DNA of 64,000 nt from assembly GCF_000204015.1 (NCBI RefSeq), contig NZ_GL883077.1, forward strand, positions 1,104,457 through 1,168,456, written 5' to 3'. The notes below the pieces were generated by a model. That model worked only from the letters and a program-made list of their open reading frames with translations, ran no database searches and had not been told where the DNA came from. This stretch comes from Asticcacaulis biprosthecium C19 (GTDB lineage Bacteria > Pseudomonadota > Alphaproteobacteria > Caulobacterales > Caulobacteraceae). Shown in pieces: positions 35,230 through 43,601 of the stretch; position 1 is the stretch's first letter, and each line of letters begins with the position of its first letter. Made by a program: the position numbers and the translations under genes.

Positions 35230-36500
35230 CGAGCGGTTCCTGCTACAGGGCTGGATAGGCGGGCGAGGACTTCGTCCGCGCCCTCGTGCAGAAGGGAGGC
35301 AAGGCAGGCTTCCCGTTCTGACTCGTCACGGCCCAACAGGTTGCGAAGCTCTGTCGGCAGGGCCCTGATCAGATCGCTGGCGTGTTCATCCATTTGCGAT
35401 CGAAAGCCTTCACCACGACCGACGTCGTTTAACATCAGCTTGTGGAGTTCGCTCAGCGTATCGCTGCTGTCAGCATCATTGACCGGCGCAAAATCGAGTT
35501 GCAGGTCAATTTTCTCAATCCATACAGATCCCGTCATTTCCGCGTGCATGCCGACCTCCTGCTCCAGAAGGTCCATATCGCGGCGTATCGTCCAGGCCAG
35601 AGAAGAGGCGCCGGTCAAGTGCAATCTGATAATCAAATGTTCGGTGGCGACTTCGCGGCGCAAGGCCTTCAAGGCGCTAACCGTGGCGCTAACCAGGTCG
35701 CGCCAGTCTGCTATGCCGGCGATGTCCACTGTAAGCCGTTCGAACTGAGCTATGCTGACCGCATGTTCTTCGAGCGAAATGCTGCCGTCTTCAGCGATGG
35801 TCGCCAGGGAAACGGATTTCAGCCCGGCCTCGTTGATGTCGCGCCCTTGAGGATTGCCAGGCATGACAATGGTTGCCCGGCCGATGTTCACGGAACGCTT
35901 GTGAATATGGCCAAGCGCCCAGTAGTGGAAGCCGCTCGCGTCAAGATCGGCCACCGTGCACGGCGCATAGGGATCATGACCCGGCGCACCATTCAGGCTG
36001 GTGTGCATCAGACCAATATTGACGGCCTTGGCTACCGGCGGCTTGTATTTCGGCAGGAGGCCCTCAGGCGCCTTTGGATTGGCAAAGCTCAGTCCATGGA
36101 TCACGATGTCCGGCAAAACGCCTCCGCGATCGAGCGCGACAGCCTCGGCGCGTCCGCCGAAGGTCGTGACGGTGTCAGGAAACGACAATTCCCTTGTGAT
36201 ACGGGAGAGTGCGTCGTGATTGCCGCGGAGGATGAAGGTCCGGATACCCGCAGCGTCCAGCCTGTGAAGTTGTTCCGCGAAGAAGCGCGCCGTTTTCATT
36301 GAGGTCTGGTCGCCGTCATAGAGGTCGCCGGCAATCAGGAGGGCGTCGACTGACTCTCGCAGACACAGATCGATGATCCTCACGAACGCCTGGCGCGTGG
36401 CATTGGCGACAATGTCCGCCAGGGACGGATTTCGCAAGGCGAGAGATTTCAACGGAGAATCGAGATGGATGTCCGCCGTATGCACAAAACGAAAGCTCAT
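35226..36500 (-). CDS. YhaO-type DNA repair metallophosphatase (SbcD/Mre11-like)
   Basis: A 424-residue calcineurin-like nuclease. Metal-binding motifs: FVHTADIHLDSP (Asp and His near residues 9-11), LIAGDLYDGD, LRGNHDALSR and WALGHIHKR. The C-terminal 200 residues have the capping-domain layout of YhaO. It is the nuclease partner of the downstream YhaN-like ATPase (4-base overlap). The ATG at 36500 begins directly at the conserved MSFRFVHTADIH. The frame is open for 40 codons further upstream, but those have no homologous look. Confidence 0.88.
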   Translation of the reverse strand: MSFRFVHTADIHLDSPLKSLALRNPSLADIVANATRQAFVRIIDLCLRESVDALLIAGDLYDGDQTSMKTARFFAEQLHRLDAAGIRTFILRGNHDALSRITRELSFPDTVTTFGGRAEAVALDRGGVLPDIVIHGLSFANPKAPEGLLPKYKPPVAKAVNIGLMHTSLNGAPGHDPYAPCTVADLDASGFHYWALGHIHKRSVNIGRATIVMPGNPQGRDINEAGLKSVSLATIAEDGSISLEEHAVSIAQFERLTVDIAGIADWRDLVSATVSALKALRREVATEHLIIRLHLTGASSLAWTIRRDMDLLEQEVGMHAEMTGSVWIEKIDLQLDFAPVNDADSSDTLSELHKLMLNDVGRGEGFRSQMDEHASDLIRALPTELRNLLGRDESEREACLASLLHEGADEVLARLSSPVAGTAR

Positions 36501-36873
36501 ATGTCCGGGTTCCCCTGGCCGAGCCTGCCGCATGACAGCCTTCAGGGCCTGCGGCGGCCATCCCACGGCGAGGGCTTGGCGGCGCCGCTCATGTTCTACA
36601 GTGCGTCGCCTCGCTTGCAAAGTGGCCCCTCATCGCGAGATGGGCGCGGTCAGCTTGTTTGTTCTCCCGAGCCAGGCGACGTCGCCTCAGGACATTTATG
36701 CAACGCCTTCATTTTGCAAAATTGCTTTCGTTAAGTTTCGATTTGACTGTTTTGCGAAAGTGATGTTACGCTTTTGAAACGGTATGGTTGGAAATCGAAA
36801 CGTTTCGCCACGGTTCCTTTTCAATAAGGCAAAAAATCCAGCCGTTTGAACACCTTGTGGAAAAGGATCGCAC
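36501..36873. promoter_or_regulatory. Divergent promoter region with a LacI-type palindrome
   Basis: A 373-base spacer between the nuclease and TonB receptor starts. The perfect 12-base palindrome CGAAACGTTTCG at 36796-36807 resembles LacI/GalR-family operators and lies 67 bases before the receptor ATG, within a stretch rich in A and T (36700-36840). No LacI-type gene is in the window. Confidence 0.55.
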
Positions 36874-39684
36874 ATGTCCCGTCGTCAAACCTTCCGCCGT
36901 GCCGCGCTTGCCAGCGCCGGAATCGCCGCCCTGCTGACCGCGGGCCCCTGTTTTGCCCAGGCGCAAACCTCAACCGAAACTGCTCCGGCCACTGACCAGA
37001 GCGACGACGTCATCGTGGTCGGCGTCCGAGGAAGTGTCGCCCGCGCCGTCAAGCTGAAGCGCGACGCCACCACGGTGACGGATTCTATCAGCGCCCTGGA
37101 ACTGGGCATGTTCCCCGACGATAACGTCGCCGACTCGCTCAGCCACATCACCGGTGTGTCGATCTCGCGCACCGCCGGCGGCGAAGGCCAGAAGGTCAGC
37201 GTCCGCGGTCTGGGGCCGGAATACACCCTCTCGACCTTCAACGGCCGTATCCTGGCGACCGACGGCGCCGGCCGCGACTTCGCCTATGACGTCCTGCCGT
37301 CCGACGTGATCAGCGGCGCCGACGTCATCAAGGGCGCCGAGGCCGCAAACACCGAAGGCGCCATCGGCGGCCTGATCAACCTGCGTTCGGCCAGCCCCTT
37401 CGACAAGCGCGGCCAGCACGGCATCGTCCGTCTGGAAGGCGACCGCAACGGGATGTCGGAACTGGACGGCAAGAAGCTGTCGGGCGTCTACAGCACCACC
37501 TTCAACAACGACACCATGGGCGTGCTGTTCGGCGTCGTGCTCGAAGAACGCGAAGACCGCACCGATGTCGCCGGCAATGACGGCGGCTGGACGCGCAACG
37601 CCGACCCGACCGATGAAACCTGGATGTGGGGCAATGCCTGGGGCGGCTCGATCGATCCCAACGACAACGGCGTGCTGGACGAAGACGAATACGGCCTGAT
37701 CGGTCCGGGCCAGTTCCGCGTCGGCTCGATCCTGGAGCAAAAGAAGCGCACCGCTTTTACCGGAAAGTTCGAATGGCGTCCGGCCGATAATTTCCGCCTG
37801 ACCATCGATGGCCTGACCACCAAGCTTGACTCGCCCCAGGTCGGCTACCAGCAGTCCTTCTACCCGCTGTACGCGCCCGGCCGCTGGTCCAACATGGTCA
37901 TCAAGGACGGTATCGTCACCAGCTTCGACATGGACAATCCCGATCCGGAGATGCGCCTCAATCCGGAACTGCTGAACCAGACGTCATACCGCGTGGTCGA
38001 AACCGATCTGTTCGGCGTCAACGCCAAATGGAACCTGTCGGACAGCCTGACCCTGACGGGCGACCTCTACCGCTCGACCTCAAGGCGCCATTCCGGCGGC
38101 CAGGACAGCTATGTCGTCCTGCGCATGAACCAGCCGAACTCGGCCCATATCAGCCTGACCGGCGACCGCGTCCCCAATGTCACCGTCAATTTCGCCGATG
38201 GCCGAAGCTTAAGCGCCGGCCTGGCCAGTGGCGCCTTCACGGAAGAGGATTTCAACACCCATTACTTCTCGCTGGCCGGTGACAATATCGAAGACGAGAT
38301 CAACGGTGCTACCGTCGCCGGCACCTGGTACGCCGGTAAGGGGTGGCTGGATAATGTACAGTTCGGGGCCAGTCTGACCGACCGCAAGAAAACGCGTGAC
38401 CTGGTCAATAACGGCCTGACCGGCGGTGCCGACTACTATTCCGGCGACAATGCCATCAATGTCGGTGAACTGGGCAATGTCATCTCGCACAGCTTCACCC
38501 TGCCCAACTTCATGAGCGAGGTCCATTCCGACTTCCCGCGCACCTTCCTGGCCTTCGACATCCAGGCCTACCAGGACGCCCTGGCGGATTATGATGGCAA
38601 CCTGCGTCCCGATGGCGACCCGTATGAGTATGCCGCCGCCGCCCCGGTGTGGAACCCGCTGCAAAGCTACCGCGTCACGGAAAAGACCTGGTCGGGCTAT
38701 GTCCAGGCCAACCTGGTGGCCGACCGCTGGACCGGCAATGTCGGGGTCCGGGTCGTGCAAACCAAGACCCATGCCCAGGCCTGGACCGCTGAGATCCTCG
38801 AGATCATCGAAAACGGCGCCTTCAACTACACCGCTGTCTATGATGATCCGTCGGTGATTGAGCAGGACAACGACTACACCTACATCCTGCCGTCTGCCAA
38901 CCTGAACTACCGCATCACGGAACAGTTACGCCTGCGCCTGGGCGCCGCCCGGACCATGGCACGGCCGTCGGTCGAGATGCTGGCCCCGACCAGCACGACC
39001 GAGAGCGTGTCGTGGGGTGAGTTCACCCAGGTGTTCGGCGGCAATGCCGAGCTGAAGCCCTATTCGGCTGACCAGTTCGACGTCTCGCTGGAATGGTATT
39101 TCGGCCGCAACTCGATCTTCAACATCGCCGGCTTCTACAAGAAGATCACCGACCAGATCACCAGCAGCTGGGAAACCGGCGTCGACATCGGCGTGCCGGG
39201 CTACCTGTTCAATGTCAGCCGCCCAATCAACGGCGACTACGCCAAGGTCAACGGCCTGGAAATCGGCCTGCAGCATTTTCTGGAGAACGGTTTCGGCCTG
39301 CGGGCGCAATATACCCGCAACTGGTCCAAGAGCTGGGTCGGTGACCAGGAACGTCCGCTGGAAGGCATTGCGCCGTCGGTCTATTCGCTAGGCGTCTTCT
39401 ATGAGAAAGGTCCGGTGTCGCTGAGCCTGTCGGCCGACCATACGGACGGTTTCGTGACGGCGACCAATGTGCTGGGCGGTGGTTTCAACGAAGAGGCCGA
39501 TCCAATCACCTGGGTGACGGGGCATGCGTCGTACAAGATTACCGACCGGTTCGACATCACGATCGAAGGCCAGAACCTGCTGGACGAGGCCCAGACCTAT
39601 AGCATCAACGGCAACCCGCTGCTGCCGCAGGGCTATTACCGCTACGGCCGTTCGTTTAAGATCGGTGCCAGCTACCGGTTCTGA
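36874..39684 (+). CDS. TonB-dependent outer-membrane receptor, probably for carbohydrate
   Basis: A 936-residue beta-barrel receptor with a signal peptide (residues 1-30, ending CFAQAQ), a TonB box-like DDVIVVGVR, a plug domain (LELGMFPDDNVADSLSHITGVSI, VSVRGLGPEYTLSTFNGR, EGAIGGLINL) and a long barrel with a C-terminal aromatic strand FKIGASYRF. The plug pattern is that of caulobacterial/sphingomonad receptors often linked to plant polysaccharide uptake. AAAAGGA precedes the ATG. It is followed by two secreted proteins of the DUF4832 and DUF1961 kinds, which suggests a small polysaccharide-use locus. Confidence 0.92.
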   Translation: MSRRQTFRRAALASAGIAALLTAGPCFAQAQTSTETAPATDQSDDVIVVGVRGSVARAVKLKRDATTVTDSISALELGMFPDDNVADSLSHITGVSISRTAGGEGQKVSVRGLGPEYTLSTFNGRILATDGAGRDFAYDVLPSDVISGADVIKGAEAANTEGAIGGLINLRSASPFDKRGQHGIVRLEGDRNGMSELDGKKLSGVYSTTFNNDTMGVLFGVVLEEREDRTDVAGNDGGWTRNADPTDETWMWGNAWGGSIDPNDNGVLDEDEYGLIGPGQFRVGSILEQKKRTAFTGKFEWRPADNFRLTIDGLTTKLDSPQVGYQQSFYPLYAPGRWSNMVIKDGIVTSFDMDNPDPEMRLNPELLNQTSYRVVETDLFGVNAKWNLSDSLTLTGDLYRSTSRRHSGGQDSYVVLRMNQPNSAHISLTGDRVPNVTVNFADGRSLSAGLASGAFTEEDFNTHYFSLAGDNIEDEINGATVAGTWYAGKGWLDNVQFGASLTDRKKTRDLVNNGLTGGADYYSGDNAINVGELGNVISHSFTLPNFMSEVHSDFPRTFLAFDIQAYQDALADYDGNLRPDGDPYEYAAAAPVWNPLQSYRVTEKTWSGYVQANLVADRWTGNVGVRVVQTKTHAQAWTAEILEIIENGAFNYTAVYDDPSVIEQDNDYTYILPSANLNYRITEQLRLRLGAARTMARPSVEMLAPTSTTESVSWGEFTQVFGGNAELKPYSADQFDVSLEWYFGRNSIFNIAGFYKKITDQITSSWETGVDIGVPGYLFNVSRPINGDYAKVNGLEIGLQHFLENGFGLRAQYTRNWSKSWVGDQERPLEGIAPSVYSLGVFYEKGPVSLSLSADHTDGFVTATNVLGGGFNEEADPITWVTGHASYKITDRFDITIEGQNLLDEAQTYSINGNPLLPQGYYRYGRSFKIGASYRF

Positions 39685-39697
39685 TCTTAATCTGATA

Positions 39698-39721
39698 CCT
39701 CCCCGCACGCTCGCGGGGAGG
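39698..39721. repeat. Short palindromic REP-like hairpin
   Basis: CCTCCCCGC and GCGGGGAGG flank a 6-base loop. A further CCACCC...GGTGGTGGTGGGG pairing follows to about 39770. It lies 14 bases after the TonB receptor stop and may serve as terminator or REP element. Confidence 0.55.
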
Positions 39722-39801
39722 GGGACCACCCGAAGCCGGAGCAAAGCGTCGGCGAAAGGTGGTGGTGGGGCGACTTCCTTTCCTTTATCACCGAAAACCC
39801 A

Positions 39802-41232
39802 ATGCAATTCACATCTCTAAAGCGCCTGCGCGTCGTTCCGATCCTGTTCGCCGCGACTCTGTTCGGCTGCGGCAGTGGCTTGAACTCTGCCCAATCGGCG
39901 CCACCCACGGCGCCCACGACCCTCTCCATCACCTTCACCGCCACCAATACTGACTTCGCCAATCCGGAACGCGGCTTCTACAAGGCCGCGCCGACCGACC
40001 TGGACAAACTCACCCCCGCCTATATCGATGACGCCTATAGCAAGGGCTACCGCCTTATCTATGCCCGCATCAATCTGGAAGCCTACCGCGACACCGACCT
40101 CCCGGCGGATTACCTCAACCGCCTGGACACCGCCTTCGCCACGGCGCGCGCCGGCGGGGTCAAGCTCATCGTCCGCGCCACCTACAACTATCCGCGCGGC
40201 GAAACCGAGTACCGCGACGCCAAGGATGCCTCCCTCTCGCGCATACTGAGCCACCTGAGCCAGCTCAAACCGGTGTTCCAGAGCAATGTTGACGTCATTG
40301 CCTTCGTCCAGGCCGGCTTTATCGGCGCCTGGGGCGAATGGCATACCTCGTCGAACGACCTGACCTCGCCGGCCAATCGCACGGCGATCAAGGACGCCCT
40401 GCTGGACGCTGTGCCCTCGACACGCTTCATCCAGTTCCGCTATCCGCCCTATGTCCATGACTGGTACCCGACCCTTTCGGGTTTGGACGCGGCCTTCATG
40501 GGCGCGTTCCGCGTCGGCTTTCATAACGACTGCTTCCTGGCCAGCCAGACTGATGTCGGCACCTATGACGAAGACGCAGGCACTCGCGCGGTCCAACAGG
40601 CGTATAATGACGCGCAGGGCGACCTGGCGCCGTTCGGTGGTGAAACCTGCAATCCGGCAGACGAAGCCTCGCCGACACCGCGCACGGCCTGCAGCGACAT
40701 CCTGAGCGAAGGTGCGCGCTTCAACCTGACCTATCTGAACGATGGCTATTACCGCCGCCTGTTCCACGACAACTGGACGAAGAATGGCTGCATGGCCGAA
40801 GTCCGCCGCAACATGGGTTACCGCTTCGGCCTGGTAGGCGCGAGCCATGCCGCCACCGCCAACCGTGACGCCGTGTTCGCCGTCGATATCACCGTCCGCA
40901 ATTCGGGCTGGGCGCGCCTGTATAATCCGCGTCCGGTCGAGATCCTACTGCGCAGCGGCAGCACCGTTCGCCGGATCGAAACCACGGGCGGAGATCCGCG
41001 CCGCTGGTTGCCGGGCGCCGAAACCGCTCAGACCCTTAGTCTGACCATTCCCTCGGATCTGCCGGTGGGCAGCTATGACGTCCTGCTGGCCCTGCCCGAT
41101 GCCGACAGCCGCATCAAGTCGGATATGCGCTATGCGGTCCGACTGGCGAATGCGGACAGCCTTGCCAAAAACCAGGCCTGGGAGAGTAGCCTGGGCGCCT
41201 TCGTCCTCGGTACATATGTGGAAGTTCGCTAA
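39802..41232 (+). CDS. DUF4874/DUF4832-type secreted lipoprotein
   Basis: A 476-residue protein whose signal peptide ends in a lipobox-like LFGC. The N-terminal half is a TIM-barrel-like domain starting FANPERGFYK (DUF4874 look: YARINLEAYRDTDLP, FVQAGFIGAWGEWHTS). The C-terminal half fits DUF4832 (GYRFGL...ITVRNSGWARLYNPR...LPVGSYDVLLALPD). These domains occur in polysaccharide-active loci; catalytic activity is plausible for the barrel but unproven. The ATG has no strong ribosome site. It lies between the TonB receptor and the DUF1961-like gene. Confidence 0.8.
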   Translation: MQFTSLKRLRVVPILFAATLFGCGSGLNSAQSAPPTAPTTLSITFTATNTDFANPERGFYKAAPTDLDKLTPAYIDDAYSKGYRLIYARINLEAYRDTDLPADYLNRLDTAFATARAGGVKLIVRATYNYPRGETEYRDAKDASLSRILSHLSQLKPVFQSNVDVIAFVQAGFIGAWGEWHTSSNDLTSPANRTAIKDALLDAVPSTRFIQFRYPPYVHDWYPTLSGLDAAFMGAFRVGFHNDCFLASQTDVGTYDEDAGTRAVQQAYNDAQGDLAPFGGETCNPADEASPTPRTACSDILSEGARFNLTYLNDGYYRRLFHDNWTKNGCMAEVRRNMGYRFGLVGASHAATANRDAVFAVDITVRNSGWARLYNPRPVEILLRSGSTVRRIETTGGDPRRWLPGAETAQTLSLTIPSDLPVGSYDVLLALPDADSRIKSDMRYAVRLANADSLAKNQAWESSLGAFVLGTYVEVR

Positions 41233-41255
41233 TACTTATCTCAAATCGTTCTTTT

Positions 41256-41515
41256 TCTCCCTCTCCCCACTTGAGGCAGGGCAATTGCATATGGGTGAAC
41301 AAATTCAGAACAACGGGGCTTTTGTTCCCCTATTGATTCAGGTTTGTTCACTGTTTGAATCTCATATGCAATCGCCCTGCCACTTGAGGGGAGAGGACGA
41401 GAGCCGAACGAAGTGAAGGCGATCGGGGGAGGGGTTGACGAGCATCGGCCTCGACAGCTTCTAGCGGAACAAACCCCTCACCCCAACCCTCTCCCCTCAA
41501 GTGGAGAGAGGGAGA
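41256..41515. repeat. Inverted REP doublet (REPIN-like)
   Basis: Arms 41256-41276 and 41495-41515 (TCTCCCTCTC..CACTTGAGG and its complement) match over 21 bases with one mismatch. Between them lie further inverted stretches (GGGGAGGGGTT/AACCCCTCACCCC). The left REP palindrome is split by the miniature element at 41277-41379. Confidence 0.65.
41277..41379. mobile_element. Miniature inverted-repeat element (MITE-like), 103 bp
   Basis: The ends CAGGGCAATTGCATATG and CATATGCAATCGCCCTG are 17-base terminal inverted repeats with one mismatch. The element is flanked by perfect 10-base direct repeats CCACTTGAGG (41267-41276 and 41380-41389), as expected of a target-site duplication. It is non-coding. 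Removing it with one repeat restores a continuous REP palindrome, CCTCTCCCC-ACTTGA-GGGGAGAGG-like. A transposase with the same ends would be needed in trans; none is in the window. Confidence 0.8.
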
Positions 41516-41599
41516 TTCCGTATGACTGACTTCTTCAGAAGCTATCCTCCGACAAAGTTGTCGGCTATCACTTACCTTCGTCTATGGAGGTCGTCCCTG

Positions 41600-42346
41600 A
41601 TGCTGGATCGTCGCCATGTCCTGATCGCCGCCGCCGCTGCGGTCGCGCTTCCGGCTCGCGCGGCCGAAGGCGATCTGATCTATGCCAATCCGCTCAGCAA
41701 ACCGTCCGATATCGCCGGCTGGAAAATGGAGGGCGAGGCATCAGTCGATTTCGACACCGGCAGGATGCGCCTGAAGAACAGGCTCTCACCCGACCAGGGT
41801 CAGGCGTCCAACTTCGTCTTGTGGAATCCTGCGGTGTTCGAAGGCGACGTCGCCATCTCCTGGAACTTCCGTCCTCTGGCCGAGCCCGGTCTCGCCATCC
41901 TGTTTTTTGCGGCCGGTGGCATCAACGGCCAGCATATCCTCGATTCCTCGCTGAAACCCCGCGCCGGCGTCTACGACCAATATACTCAATCCGATCTCGC
42001 GGCCTTGCAGATCGCTTATTTCCGCCGTCGCTGGCCGGAAGAACGCGCCTTCCACCTCAGCAACCTACGCCGGGCGCCGGGTTTCGAACTGCTGGCCCAG
42101 GGCGCCGATCCGTTACCCGATGTTGAGGACATGACGGTCGAAGCCTACCGGATGAAACTGCTCAAGACCCAAGCGGGCGTGGTGTTCAGCATTAATGATC
42201 TGTCGGTCCTCACCTGGCGGGACGACGGCACAAAGCCCACGCCGCACAAGGGCAGCGTGGGCTTTCGGCAGATGGCGCCGCTGGAAGCGGTCTATAGCGA
42301 TCTCGAAGTTCGCCGTATTACCCAGACATTTATTGAGCCGGAGTAA
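41600..42346 (+). CDS. DUF1961-like exported protein
   Basis: A 248-residue protein with a twin-arginine-like export signal (LDRRHVLIAAAAAVALPARA). The body is a concanavalin-like beta-sandwich pattern: NPLSKPSDIAGWKMEGEA, NFVLWNPAVFEGDVAISWNFRPL, ILFFAAGGINGQ, AYFRRRWPEERAFHLSNLR and FSINDLSVLTW. Close relatives labelled DUF1961 occur in polysaccharide utilisation loci, probably binding or cleaving glycans. ATG 41600 begins the signal and has GGAGGT nine bases upstream. Its last 17 bases overlap the convergent small gene. Confidence 0.75.
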   Translation: MLDRRHVLIAAAAAVALPARAAEGDLIYANPLSKPSDIAGWKMEGEASVDFDTGRMRLKNRLSPDQGQASNFVLWNPAVFEGDVAISWNFRPLAEPGLAILFFAAGGINGQHILDSSLKPRAGVYDQYTQSDLAALQIAYFRRRWPEERAFHLSNLRRAPGFELLAQGADPLPDVEDMTVEAYRMKLLKTQAGVVFSINDLSVLTWRDDGTKPTPHKGSVGFRQMAPLEAVYSDLEVRRITQTFIEPE

Positions 42347-42602
42347 CCGGTTCAACCGGAGTCGGGGCCGGTTCGGTTGCCGGGGCTGTCTGGGCCGGCG
42401 GGTTGGCGGGAAGGACCTGGGTGGGGACCTGTTCGATGATGGTCCGGTCGGTCGTGGACGTATTGGTCTCGGACGAGGTGACCGGGTTGTTCGAGAAATA
42501 GACAGCGCCGATGATCAGCGCAGCCAGAACGACGAGGGCGAGCACGATGATGGCCGTGCTGTTGCCGTTTTCGGTCGAGTTGTTGTAGCCAGTGTTAGCC
42601 AT
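42330..42602 (-). CDS. Small single-pass membrane protein, 90 residues
   Basis: N terminus MANTGYNNSTENGNST, one hydrophobic segment (AIIVLALVVLAALIIGAVYF, about residues 17-36), then a Pro/Ala/Thr-rich tail, presumably periplasmic. It has the look of small alphaproteobacterial proteins of unknown role. The frame uses AAAGGA about 10 bases before ATG. It overlaps the 3' end of the DUF1961-like gene by 17 bases. Confidence 0.7.
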   Translation of the reverse strand: MANTGYNNSTENGNSTAIIVLALVVLAALIIGAVYFSNNPVTSSETNTSTTDRTIIEQVPTQVLPANPPAQTAPATEPAPTPVEPVTPAQ

Positions 42603-42797
42603 GATGCGTATTCCTTTGCGCGGTTGCGACCACGCAAGGGTAGGGAATCCCTTGCAAAATCGCGCTACCCGAATGGGCGCCGTGACGTAAGGCGATGATC
42701 AAGCGGAATCATTACCGCGGCTCCGCACCAGACAACGCGGTTTGACAAATCGCCCGCGCGCGATAGTTTCAAGGTCAGGGTTGTTCCGGGGAGTTTC

Positions 42798-43466
42798 ATG
42801 TCACATCACGAAAGCAATGCACGCGGTCACGACGGCCGCATGGTCGACCGCATGCTGTTTTTTTCGGACGCGGTCTTTGCCATCGTCCTGACCATCATGG
42901 TGCTGGAGTTGCATGCGCCGGTGGTCGAGCATTTTGCCAATGAGCGTGCCGGCAGTGCGGAACTATGGGACGGAGTTGCGCATCTGGGACGTCTCCTTTT
43001 TGCCTACGGCGTCAGCTTTGCGCTAGTCGGCATGTGGTGGTCGATCCACATGCGTGTGACGCGTCTGCTCACAGCGTTCGACTGGCCGACAGCGACAATG
43101 AACCTGGTGTTTCTGTTCACTGTGTCGATGGCACCGTTCGCGTCGTCTGTGCTGGGTGAGAACCTCCGCCTGGGTGCGGCGTGGCAGATCTATTGGGGCG
43201 TGAACGCGGCGACCTCGGTGGCGCTGACCGTGATGATGTTGGTTGTGTCGCGTGGCGGTGGAAAGCTGCTGGTCGGGGGCATGGCCGGACGAGAGCGGTT
43301 TGCGCGCCTGCTTCAAGCGATAGGACCGGGGGTCGGTTTTTCCGTCGGCGTGTATCTGGCAGGGATCGGCGAAGTGCAGTTGTCGCAATGGTGCTGGATT
43401 TTTATCCTGCCGGTCATGTTCCTTGCGCGGTTGGTTTGGAACCCGAAGAAAAGCGTTGTCGAGTAA
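42798..43466 (+). CDS. TMEM175-family potassium channel-like membrane protein (DUF1211)
   Basis: A 222-residue integral membrane protein with six hydrophobic segments. The first carries the family hallmark FFSDAVFAIVLTIMVLEL, in which FSD lines the pore of bacterial TMEM175 channels. The rest (LLFAYGVSFALVGMWWSIHMRV; WPTATMNLVFLFTVSMAPFASSVLGE) matches the usual pattern. Selectivity for K+ is known for some bacterial members and inferred here. It ends before a cluster of hairpins shared with the convergent GIN-domain gene. Confidence 0.88.
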   Translation: MSHHESNARGHDGRMVDRMLFFSDAVFAIVLTIMVLELHAPVVEHFANERAGSAELWDGVAHLGRLLFAYGVSFALVGMWWSIHMRVTRLLTAFDWPTATMNLVFLFTVSMAPFASSVLGENLRLGAAWQIYWGVNAATSVALTVMMLVVSRGGGKLLVGGMAGRERFARLLQAIGPGVGFSVGVYLAGIGEVQLSQWCWIFILPVMFLARLVWNPKKSVVE

Positions 43467-43496
43467 CTGGGTGTGGGGCCTGAGGCCCCGCATCTT

Positions 43497-43554
43497 CTTA
43501 CCAATAAAAAAAGCCCCGCCCCGAAGAGGGGCGAAGGCTTCTTTTATTGGTAAG
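43497..43554. terminator. Long bidirectional hairpin terminator
   Basis: CTTACCAATAAAA (43497-43509) pairs perfectly with TTTTATTGGTAAG (43542-43554). The inner stems AAGCC/GGCTT and CGCCCC/GGGGCG extend it to nearly 58 bases. It lies between convergent genes, with GGGGCC-TGA-GGCCCC just before it (43475-43489). Confidence 0.8.
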
Positions 43555-43562
43555 GAAAAGGC

Positions 43563-43581
43563 GAGGGGTCGCGGACCCCTC
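43563..43581 (-). terminator. Hairpin near the end of the GIN-domain gene
   Basis: GAGGGGTC-GCG-GACCCCTC, a perfect 8-pair stem 21 bases beyond the stop of the minus-strand gene. No T run. Confidence 0.5.
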
Positions 43582-43601
43582 AACCCCGTAACGCGACAGC
43601 G

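Noticed and set aside
36501-36620. N-terminal extension of the YhaO-like gene
   Set aside because: The extra 40 residues are Arg-rich with no homologous look, while MSFRFVHTADIH at 36500 is the conserved start.
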